DNA of 38,429 bases from a virus: positions 1-38,429 of IMG/VR virus record IMGVR_UViG_3300020446_001735. One strand, written 5' to 3'. The translations under genes were made by a program, and so were the position numbers. The notes under the pieces are model-generated. The model saw only the letters and a list, made by a program, of their open reading frames with translations, was not told where the DNA came from and made no database searches. Numbering within the stretch: the first letter of the stretch is position 1; every line of letters starts with the position of its first letter. Positions 15,601 through 22,235 of the stretch are shown here, piece after piece.

Positions 15601-15867
15601 ATGTACGTAGATCTTAAAAATCTTATCAACCATTGGAACACTATTGCTAAAGAAGATTGGGCGATTGAAGGTGACATGTCTAGCATGTATATCGCCGACG
15701 CCAACGATGCACAAAATGTTCTTGATTTTCTTCAGCATGAGAATATTGAAGGCGCAATGTCTATGATTAATCGCATGGACACTGCTCCTCGTGAATCTGT
15801 TGTAATGGCTATCTATGCTGATACCAATAGCAACTTTGTTCGTGATCTTGGTTGGGAGGTTGCGTAA
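15601..15867 (+). CDS. small hypothetical protein
   Basis: The 88-residue product starts at 15601 behind AAGAGGAGTC. An in-frame ATG at 15577, exactly at the predicted transcript start, would add eight residues. The protein is mostly helical and acidic (DANDAQNVLDFLQHENIEGAMSMINRM), with no membrane segment. It belongs to one of three units with the same promoter and leader design (see 26124 and 30029), although the three proteins do not look alike. The function is unknown. Confidence 0.72.
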   Translation: MYVDLKNLINHWNTIAKEDWAIEGDMSSMYIADANDAQNVLDFLQHENIEGAMSMINRMDTAPRESVVMAIYADTNSNFVRDLGWEVA

Positions 15868-15995
15868 TGACTATAACTGAAGAACAACTCCAAGCAAAAG
15901 CTTGGACTATCCATCAATGGATGGAGCGTAATCGCGATATCCCTTGGGTCCGTAGAGTCGGTGAGATCTGGCTCGCAAATCTGTGGAGAAGATAA
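15867..15995 (+). CDS. 42-residue Trp-rich hypothetical protein
   Basis: ATG overlaps the previous TAA and the TAA overlaps the next ATG. The product has five tryptophans and is basic toward the C-terminus (VRRVGEIWLANLWRR), suggesting an amphipathic helix that could bind membrane or nucleic acid. No family is recognised. The overlaps at both ends are the main evidence that it is a gene. Confidence 0.62.
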   Translation: MTITEEQLQAKAWTIHQWMERNRDIPWVRRVGEIWLANLWRR

Positions 15996-16351
15996 TGTCG
16001 AAAGAAAGTCTAAAGTTTCTGCAACGTGCCGCAGAAATACAAAACAAAAAGGGTAATGATTATCAGAACCCTAACTCACGCGTTCGTCAAGCAATGTACT
16101 ATCCTCGTGGTTGTGCTACTATTCTAGACACAATGCAAGCTAAAATTCTTCGTATGCAATCTGTGCTCGAAGCAATGGAGTCCGATCCAAGTTATCAACC
16201 TAACTTTGAATCGCTAGAAGATTCCTGTCTCGATATCATTAACTATGCTTCTTTCTTTGCTGCGTATATGAATGGTGGTATTGATGGCCAGCATCCGGAT
16301 CATGACTTCCTTAATCGTCCGAAGAAAGTAGTCAACAATGAAGGTGAGTAA
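15995..16351 (+). CDS. DUF1599-like protein (nucleotide modification associated domain 1)
   Basis: The 118-residue protein has KKGNDYQNPN near the start, a KILRM helix and EDSCLDIINYASFFAAY, matching the pattern of DUF1599, where K.xDY, KxxR and ExxxDxxxY are conserved. DUF1599 has been linked by gene context to modified-nucleotide synthesis in phages, hence its other name. Here it directly precedes dCMP hydroxymethylase and overlaps its start by 14 bases, which fits. The biochemical function is not established. Confidence 0.65.
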   Translation: MSKESLKFLQRAAEIQNKKGNDYQNPNSRVRQAMYYPRGCATILDTMQAKILRMQSVLEAMESDPSYQPNFESLEDSCLDIINYASFFAAYMNGGIDGQHPDHDFLNRPKKVVNNEGE

Positions 16352-17033
16352 TATCAGGGAGTATTTCATCAATGAACTTCAAAATGAAAACTTCACGGTG
16401 GACCGATCAGGACAAAAAACTATTGAGCTCATCGGTGCATCCTTTGAAGCCGACGAACCGTCGATCTTCGGGACTGTCAATCAAGGCTATGTTGATGCTG
16501 AGCTTGCTTGGTATAAGTCTATGTCTACTAACATATATGATATACGACCTGAAGCAGAACCTCCAGCAGCTTGGAAATATAGTGCAAACGAACATGGAGA
16601 TATTAACAGTAATTACGGAAAACTAATTTACTCCGATAAATACTATGGCCAATATCACCAGGCACTCGATGAGTTACTTCGTAATATGGATTCTCGTCGT
16701 GCCACTATGATTTACACACGTCCTTCTATCTGGACAGAATATGATGAACATGGTAAAAACGATTTCATATGTACTAATGCTGTCACTTATTATATACGCA
16801 ATGGCGCAATCCACGCTGTGGTCCAAATGCGTTCAAACGATGTTGTGTACGGATACAAAAATGACTATGCTTGGCAGCTTCATGTTCTAAAAGATTTTGT
16901 AGACGATTACAACGCATGTTACCTTGATGGTGCCTGGGACGCCGACTATCGTAGAGAAATGGAAGTCGGCACTATCACATGGCAAGTACAAAATCTTCAC
17001 GTATATGAAAGGCACTTCGATCTTGTCAAGTAA
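16338..17033 (+). CDS. 42: deoxycytidylate 5-hydroxymethylase (gp42)
   Basis: The 231-residue thymidylate-synthase fold enzyme matches T4 gp42 (246) segment by segment: IELIGASFEADEPSIFG, DINSNYGKLI, DSRRATMIYTRPS, FICTNAVTYYIR, MRSNDVVYGYKNDYAW and LHVYERHFDLV. C145 is the catalytic cysteine (T4 C148). D176 aligns with T4 D179, the residue that selects dCMP where thymidylate synthases have Asn. It makes 5-hydroxymethyl-dCMP from dCMP and methylene-tetrahydrofolate. The phage DNA is therefore expected to contain 5-hydroxymethylcytosine or a derivative. A folate-independent gap in dTMP supply is covered by thyX at 25377. Confidence 0.96.
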   Translation: MKVSNIREYFINELQNENFTVDRSGQKTIELIGASFEADEPSIFGTVNQGYVDAELAWYKSMSTNIYDIRPEAEPPAAWKYSANEHGDINSNYGKLIYSDKYYGQYHQALDELLRNMDSRRATMIYTRPSIWTEYDEHGKNDFICTNAVTYYIRNGAIHAVVQMRSNDVVYGYKNDYAWQLHVLKDFVDDYNACYLDGAWDADYRREMEVGTITWQVQNLHVYERHFDLVK

Positions 17034-17463
17034 ATGGGATACAAGATTTCTAATCCTTGCAAAGGAAGTTGCGTCTTGGTCGAAAGATCCATCACGCCAG
17101 ATCGGTGCAGTATGCGTTGACAATCGCACAGTCATTGCAACCGGCTATAATGGGTTTCCTCGAGGAATAGAAGATAATCCTTTACTTTACGAGAATCGTG
17201 ATATAAAATATAAGTACGTTGTTCATGCTGAAATGAACGCTATCTTTAATGCTACATATAATGGCGTGTGTTTGGATGGAGCAACGTTATACGTATATGG
17301 CTTACCAGTTTGTTCTGATTGTGCTAAAGGCGTAATTCAAGTTGGTATTAGTCGTGTAGTCATGCCTCAGCAAGAAATTCCAGATCACTGGACTGAGTCA
17401 TGGAGTTTAACACAGTCGATGTTCGACGAAGCAGGTATTCAATGGGAGTTTATCGATGCCTAA
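17005..17463 (+). CDS. cd: dCMP deaminase
   Basis: The 152-residue zinc deaminase has HAEMNAI (H74, E76) and PVCSDC (C103, C106), with SKWDTRFLILAKEVASWSKDPSRQIGAV typical of the deoxycytidylate deaminase family. It converts dCMP to dUMP, feeding thymidylate synthesis by ThyX and competing with gp42 for dCMP. The ATG at 17005 lies inside the end of gene 42 without a clear ribosome site; a TTG at 17023 is an alternative that would begin LSSKWD. An ATG at 17034 is out of frame. Confidence 0.92.
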   Translation: MKGTSILSSKWDTRFLILAKEVASWSKDPSRQIGAVCVDNRTVIATGYNGFPRGIEDNPLLYENRDIKYKYVVHAEMNAIFNATYNGVCLDGATLYVYGLPVCSDCAKGVIQVGISRVVMPQQEIPDHWTESWSLTQSMFDEAGIQWEFIDA

Positions 17464-17614
17464 GACTCAAGAATGGATTAAACAAAAAATGGCAGAAGAG
17501 TCTGTTACCTATTGGACAGAAATGAAATTGACCGAAGAGGTGAAAGAACTAAAAGAAAGAATGAAAAAACTCGAAATCGATATTGCTCACCTTTTGCGAA
17601 AAGCAAATGGATAA
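17456..17614 (+). CDS. 52-residue coiled-coil protein
   Basis: ATG at 17456 overlaps the deaminase end, and the stop overlaps the next gene start. The product is a charged helix (about residues 20-48, with heptad-like spacing through LTEEVKELKERMKKLEIDIAHLL). It may be a small oligomerising adaptor. The family is unknown. It is too short to judge further. Confidence 0.62.
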   Translation: MPKTQEWIKQKMAEESVTYWTEMKLTEEVKELKERMKKLEIDIAHLLRKANG

Positions 17615-17993
17615 AGTATTAGTAATAGGTCACAGCCCTTCCTCGAAAGAATACTGTCCGAGGAAGGGCAATCCTACTCACAATCGTCTCAACCGTTGGT
17701 TAGATGACTGTGGTGTGGAAATATACAGCTTTACTAATGCGTGTGCACACCGTGCGACTTCACTAAAGTTAACTGATATTGATAGAACATTTTTACATGA
17801 AGTAGTAAAAGGCTATAATAAAATTCTATCATTAGGCAATGACGTGAATAATATTCTAACAAAGATGGAGATCGAGCATTACGCACTCCCTCATCCATCT
17901 CCACTAAACAGAAAGTTTAATGACAAAGCGTACGAACCGAAAATCATAAATAACTTAAAATCGTATTTACAAATAGACTCAACTGTTGTATAA
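17607..17993 (+). CDS. uracil-DNA glycosylase superfamily-like protein
   Basis: The 128-residue protein has VLVIGHSPSS (G8-S12), the NxC/H strand SFTNAC (N44), ILSLGNDV (about 73-80) and LPHPSPLNRKF (HPSPLN at 96-101). These correspond in order to the GxxPS, N, and HPSPL elements of the uracil-DNA glycosylase superfamily. It is shorter than usual members (about 190-230), so one or more peripheral helices are missing. It lies between dCMP deaminase and the DNA glycosyltransferase, so it could act on uracil or on a modified base; the substrate is unknown. The stop overlaps the next promoter. Confidence 0.68.
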   Translation: MDKVLVIGHSPSSKEYCPRKGNPTHNRLNRWLDDCGVEIYSFTNACAHRATSLKLTDIDRTFLHEVVKGYNKILSLGNDVNNILTKMEIEHYALPHPSPLNRKFNDKAYEPKIINNLKSYLQIDSTVV

Positions 17994-17994
17994 T
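17966..17994 (+). promoter_or_regulatory. promoter for the sugar-modification operon
   Basis: TTTACA (17966-17971) and TATAAT (17989-17994) are 17 bases apart. The start is predicted at about 18001, with AAGGAGAG in a 15-base leader. The downstream genes to 22210 overlap or nearly abut, so they form one unit. Confidence 0.85.
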
Positions 17995-18015
17995 AGTTAG
18001 AGTAAGGAGAGAAAT

Positions 18016-19254
18016 ATGAAAACGATTATCCTACTCGGTCGTGGGACCGAAGGCTGCGGCGTTACACAATGCGCTATCCAAATGCAAAAAGTAACCGGAG
18101 CCACTATCCTCTCAGCAAATGATAAGAAGTGGGGAAGAGCCAAAGGCCTCGACCTTCAGCAGACAGAAATGTCTGTTGGTAAAGAATGGGAAGAGATGGC
18201 AAACATTGTTAATCAGCACGATGTTTGTATCGTATATTCTGTTCCTTCTAAATCACATCCTCAAGATTGTCAAGATAATTTTCCAAAACTGTTGGAAGCA
18301 ATCACAATACGTAAAGCATTTATCAATGTAGACCACAAGGCTGCATCGATTGCACGTAATGCAAACCTTGTCGAGGTTTGTAAAAAGATGGACGTGATTA
18401 TGACTCATAGTCTGGAGAATGACTTCTCTCGATTTATGAAGAAAAACAAAATCCTTGTACCACTCAAGAAGATGGGACTTGGATTTGATTATGATGGTCA
18501 TAGAGCAAAATACTGGAAAGGTATCCACACACAACAAAGAAGTATGGTGCGTTGGATTGGCCGAACAGCTATGTGGAAAGGTCCGGCTCTTATGATTGAC
18601 TACCATCAGGACGCTTTGATGGATGCTGAATTTATTACAGTCCTTGAAGGATTGGAAGCGTCAATCCAATATCCACTCGTGTTATATCGTGACAATAAGG
18701 AAGAAACACCTACGGATCGTCGTAAGGTTGTTAATTACTTTCGTCCAGAAAAACAACACGGTGAAACACAAAAGTTTTTGCCAGAATTTTATGGCACAGA
18801 AAAAGTAGGAAATGGTGCATACCTTTATCCTCAATATATAAATGAAGATTGTATGAATAGAATGTCACGTTCTGCTTTTGGCGCAGATCTATATCATCTG
18901 AAAGCAGAAACCTATGGAAACAATATTGAGAACTGTCATGCAGAAATCATTGCATCTGGCGCAGTACCAATTTTTCATAAACACTTCTGTGATAACGTCA
19001 TACATAAAAAACAGGGTAAGCCAGTAACCCTGTGTAAAGATACTGGTACAATCGGTCTTGATTATTCTAACTTTGAAGAATGTAAGGAAGTCATGATCAA
19101 ACTTAAAAACGATCCTGCGATGAGAGATGATTGGCGTGAAATGGCGTTTGAATTTTGGAAGCAACACTCAGATGGTGAGATGGTTGTAGGTGAAATTATG
19201 GAATTGGCCACAAGCGACGAACACCAACCACAAGGACTCGAGGAGTTTTTCTAA
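18016..19254 (+). CDS. DNA glycosyltransferase, T4 alpha-glucosyltransferase-like
   Basis: The 412-residue protein matches T4 alpha-glucosyltransferase (400) along its length: N-terminal GRGTEGCGVT (T4 ARGLEGCGVT), DHKAASIARNANL, RWIGRTAMWKG (T4 RWIGRTTTWKG) and YINEDCMNRMSRSAFG. T4 AGT moves glucose from UDP-glucose to hydroxymethylcytosine in DNA. Here two sugar-nucleotide enzymes follow directly, so the sugar may be different. The C-terminus GLEEFF resembles the clamp-binding tail of gp43 (LDEFFA) in this window; T4 AGT has been reported to bind gp45. It overlaps the next gene by one base. Confidence 0.88.
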   Translation: MKTIILLGRGTEGCGVTQCAIQMQKVTGATILSANDKKWGRAKGLDLQQTEMSVGKEWEEMANIVNQHDVCIVYSVPSKSHPQDCQDNFPKLLEAITIRKAFINVDHKAASIARNANLVEVCKKMDVIMTHSLENDFSRFMKKNKILVPLKKMGLGFDYDGHRAKYWKGIHTQQRSMVRWIGRTAMWKGPALMIDYHQDALMDAEFITVLEGLEASIQYPLVLYRDNKEETPTDRRKVVNYFRPEKQHGETQKFLPEFYGTEKVGNGAYLYPQYINEDCMNRMSRSAFGADLYHLKAETYGNNIENCHAEIIASGAVPIFHKHFCDNVIHKKQGKPVTLCKDTGTIGLDYSNFEECKEVMIKLKNDPAMRDDWREMAFEFWKQHSDGEMVVGEIMELATSDEHQPQGLEEFF

Positions 19255-20201
19255 TGAAAACTATTTTTATCACCGGTATTTCCGGCATGATTGGTTACCA
19301 CTCAGCCAAAATGTATAATCAACTTGGGTGGAAAGTAACAGGCATCGATGATTTTAATAATTATTACGATGTCAAACTCAAAGGTGCGCGTGAAGCAATC
19401 CTTAATGGCATCGGCATCAGTGTGATTGACGGTTCTATTCAAGATCCAGAATCATATCGCGATATCATGGCTGAAGCTGATGTTGTACTTCATCTTGCAG
19501 CATATGCAAATCCTAGGCATGCTATGGATGAGCCTCAGCTTTACATTGACACGAATATCACTGGTACGCAACGTCTTCTAGAAATTGCAGAACAGCATGA
19601 TATTCCAGTTGTATACGCATCAAGCTCGTGTGTAATGCATGGACAAGAACTTCCATGGAACGAACATGATGCTAACGGCCATCAGAATAATCCTTATGGC
19701 TGGTCTAAGTATGTCAACGAATGTCAATTTAAATATAGCAAGTTGTCTAAATCAACTGGCCTTCGCTTCTTTACTGTGTATGGTCCGTATGGTCGACCAG
19801 ACATGGCGCTGTTTAAATTTACAGATGCGATTGTAAAAGGCGAAAAGCTTACACTGTATAATTACGGCAACATGATTCGTGACTTTACATACGTAGAAGA
19901 TATTGTACAAGGCATCACACTGGTTGTAGATCAAATTCTAGATCCGGAACATGATGGTCATGAGCTTTATAATATTGGATATGGCGAACAAGTTAATCTC
20001 ATGGATTTTGTTGAGGCAATTGAAAATGAGCTTGGTCGTAAAGGTGAGTATGATCTGGTACCAGCACACCCGGCTGACGTACCGGCAACTTGGTCTGACA
20101 CTAGTAAACTTCAGAAGCTTGGATATAAACCTACTACACCAATCAGCGAAGGTGTAAAGCATTTTGTATCTTGGTACAAGGAGTACTACAATGTCAATTA
20201 A
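19254..20201 (+). CDS. nucleotide-sugar epimerase, UDP-glucuronate 4-epimerase-like
   Basis: This 315-residue extended SDR has GISGMIG (8-14), ASSS (122-125) and Y148-x3-K152. Family hallmarks FNNYYDVKLKGAR and GLRFFTVYGPYGRPDMA are those of UDP-glucuronate 4-epimerases (UDP-GlcA to UDP-GalA). UDP-xylose synthases have a different N-terminal pattern. UDP-glucose 4-epimerase activity cannot be excluded from motifs alone. It sits between the DNA glycosyltransferase and a UDP-glucose dehydrogenase, which supports a UDP-glucose to UDP-GlcA to UDP-GalA route. It overlaps the next gene by 11 bases. Confidence 0.85.
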   Translation: MKTIFITGISGMIGYHSAKMYNQLGWKVTGIDDFNNYYDVKLKGAREAILNGIGISVIDGSIQDPESYRDIMAEADVVLHLAAYANPRHAMDEPQLYIDTNITGTQRLLEIAEQHDIPVVYASSSCVMHGQELPWNEHDANGHQNNPYGWSKYVNECQFKYSKLSKSTGLRFFTVYGPYGRPDMALFKFTDAIVKGEKLTLYNYGNMIRDFTYVEDIVQGITLVVDQILDPEHDGHELYNIGYGEQVNLMDFVEAIENELGRKGEYDLVPAHPADVPATWSDTSKLQKLGYKPTTPISEGVKHFVSWYKEYYNVN

Positions 20202-21018
20202 GAAGATTGCTATCATTGGACATGGCTATGTAGGGAAAGCTGTAGATCATGGCTTTTCCACATCGCATGTTGAAAAGTTTTTGGTGGATCCAATTTATGG
20301 TTCTACCATTGGTGATCTTAAACTTAAAACTCGTTTGGACGCAGCATTTGTTTGCGTTCCGACACCATTCGGAGATGATGGAAGTATTGATGCCTCGATT
20401 GTAAAAGAAGTTGTGACAGAGCTTCAATACTTTAATTGTCCTATTATCATCAAGTCGACAGTGACTCCTGATATTGTAAGTGAACTTTATAATGAAGACT
20501 CGAATGTTGTTTACAATCCGGAGTTTCTAACCGAAGCAAATGCTCTTGATGATTTTATTAATCCTTCTATGCATATCTTTGGAGGTAACATTATGATTAC
20601 TCGTAGAGTTCAAGAACTTTACGAAAATCACAGTCAGTGTCGTCCTTGTCCTGTCAGGCATATGACTCCTGCTGAAGCGAGCTTTGTTAAGTATGGAATC
20701 AATAGTTTTCTAGCTACAAAAGTTCTATGGTTCAACCAATTTAAAGATGTGGTGGATCAACATGATTCAAAATACAATGTGGTTGTAAATGCCATGAGCA
20801 TGGATCCACGTATTTCTACTTCGCATATGCAGGTGCCAGGACCTGATGGTAAAAAAGGATTTGGCGGAGCATGCTTCCCCAAAGACACTAACGCCTTTTC
20901 TACTTTCTCTCAAAATGCTTTCACTGTTCTAGATGAAGTGATTAGTGCCAATAATACATATAGAAAAGAATATGATCTAGACCACAGAGAAATTGAACAG
21001 AAAGTAAATTATGGCTAA
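20191..21018 (+). CDS. minimal UDP-glucose 6-dehydrogenase
   Basis: The 275-residue protein has the UGD signatures in order: GHGYVG (10-15), FVCVPTP (53-59), STVTP (89-93), NPEFLTEANALDDF (109-122), FVKYGINSF with K167 and N171, and GGACFPKD with catalytic C228. It ends about 30 residues after that cysteine, so the whole C-terminal UDP-binding domain (about 130 residues in usual 390-450 residue enzymes) is absent, and the N-terminal Rossmann part is shortened too. All core catalytic residues remain. AAGGAG precedes the ATG, which lies inside the epimerase end. The product would be UDP-glucuronate. Confidence 0.85.
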   Translation: MSIKKIAIIGHGYVGKAVDHGFSTSHVEKFLVDPIYGSTIGDLKLKTRLDAAFVCVPTPFGDDGSIDASIVKEVVTELQYFNCPIIIKSTVTPDIVSELYNEDSNVVYNPEFLTEANALDDFINPSMHIFGGNIMITRRVQELYENHSQCRPCPVRHMTPAEASFVKYGINSFLATKVLWFNQFKDVVDQHDSKYNVVVNAMSMDPRISTSHMQVPGPDGKKGFGGACFPKDTNAFSTFSQNAFTVLDEVISANNTYRKEYDLDHREIEQKVNYG

Positions 21019-22210
21019 CTACGCAAGTATTGTTCCTCTAATCGGAGGAGAAACAATAGCAATGCAAAATGTATTCGGGTCTCGGCCCGAATACATTCTG
21101 TCTTACGAAGGATTTGAAAACAATGATCAACACTTGGTGGAATACTATAAGAGAGAAGTTCCCTACCATCTTATTCAAGGTGATTCTTTACCTCAGGTTG
21201 AGTCTGTTGATGTCATTAATACTGTTTGCCCTTGCGCTGGGCTTAGCAGTCTTAGTGTCACAAGCTCTTCTGACGCTGCTGCTAATGATTGGATGCGTAC
21301 CAGTGCTCGTCATGTACTCGGTCATCTACGGCCCAAGGTCTTTTGGGGAGAAAATGCACCACGACTTGCTTCAAAAATGGGAGAACCAGTCGTGGAAGAT
21401 CTTCGAAAGATCGGAAGAGAAAATGGCTACACTTTTAGCATCTTTAAAACAAAAAGTATCCTTCATGGATTATCTCAAGTAAGAGATCGTACTTTTTATT
21501 TTTTCTGGAAAGGCGAAAAGGTACCACAATTTGAATATATAAAACGTGAGCATGAAACGATCGAGGATACGATTCGCTCCGTGAAGCGGGATCCAAGTGA
21601 TCCAATGAACATCCTAACGTCTGATCGTGCTCCGTCACAAGATCCATATTATAGGTACGTTCTCGAAGAAATGGAGAACGGCATTAATCACAGCGCGTTT
21701 CAAGATAAACTTGAAAAAAGCTATGATGTGAAGCACTACATTGAAGACAATGGAGTTACCTATGACAAAGTATCTAAATGGATGTCAAAGCATGGCTACG
21801 AGAAACAAGCTTCTCGTTGTATGGACATGTATCATAAATTAAAGAGTGGTGGTAATATTATGCGTCGTGGTGTCAATATTCCAAAAGGCTACATTGGAGC
21901 TTTTGTTGGCGCATATCCTATGACACTGACTCATCCGGATGAAGATAGATTTCTAACATTGAGAGAATGCTTATCAATTATGAAACTGCCTGAAGATTTT
22001 ATTCTTCAAGGTGGACTAAAAAATATCAATCACATCTGTCAGAACGTGCCAGTAACGACAGCACAGGACATGGCAGATCATGTACTTCGTTATGTTGATG
22101 GAAGATTAGATAACCAACTAATCGATACCGATTATCTCGTACAAGACAACAAGTCTCAAACGCTTTCTTATGAAAAAGAGAGTGTACAACTTGACGCATT
22201 TATGGTATAA
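21011..22210 (+). CDS. cytosine-C5 DNA methyltransferase homologue
   Basis: The 399-residue protein keeps the C5-methyltransferase motifs CPCAGLS (motif IV, catalytic C75), GENAPR (motif VI) and QVRDRTFYFF (motif VIII). Motif I, normally DLFAGxGG, is replaced by IVPLIGGET, so cofactor binding may be altered. There is a long central target-recognition region (about 190-290) and a C-terminal motif IX/X part. It ends VQLDAFMV, similar to the gp43 clamp tail. The ATG at 21011 overlaps UGD; an ATG at 21062 behind GGAGGAG would remove motif I. Its substrate in a hydroxymethylcytosine phage is unclear. Confidence 0.82.
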   Translation: MANYASIVPLIGGETIAMQNVFGSRPEYILSYEGFENNDQHLVEYYKREVPYHLIQGDSLPQVESVDVINTVCPCAGLSSLSVTSSSDAAANDWMRTSARHVLGHLRPKVFWGENAPRLASKMGEPVVEDLRKIGRENGYTFSIFKTKSILHGLSQVRDRTFYFFWKGEKVPQFEYIKREHETIEDTIRSVKRDPSDPMNILTSDRAPSQDPYYRYVLEEMENGINHSAFQDKLEKSYDVKHYIEDNGVTYDKVSKWMSKHGYEKQASRCMDMYHKLKSGGNIMRRGVNIPKGYIGAFVGAYPMTLTHPDEDRFLTLRECLSIMKLPEDFILQGGLKNINHICQNVPVTTAQDMADHVLRYVDGRLDNQLIDTDYLVQDNKSQTLSYEKESVQLDAFMV

Positions 22211-22211
22211 T
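22183..22211 (+). promoter_or_regulatory. promoter for uvsX
   Basis: TGTACA (22183-22188), 17 bases ending TGG, then TATAAT (22206-22211), which overlaps the methyltransferase stop. It has the same TGTACA variant as the gene 55 promoter. The leader carries TAGGAGAG. Confidence 0.8.
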
Positions 22212-22235
22212 AATCAAGTTATTTAGGAGAGATCT

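Noticed and set aside
16338-17033. Thymidylate synthase ThyA
   Set aside because: The sequence follows T4 gp42, has Asp where ThyA has Asn, and a ThyX is already present at 25377.
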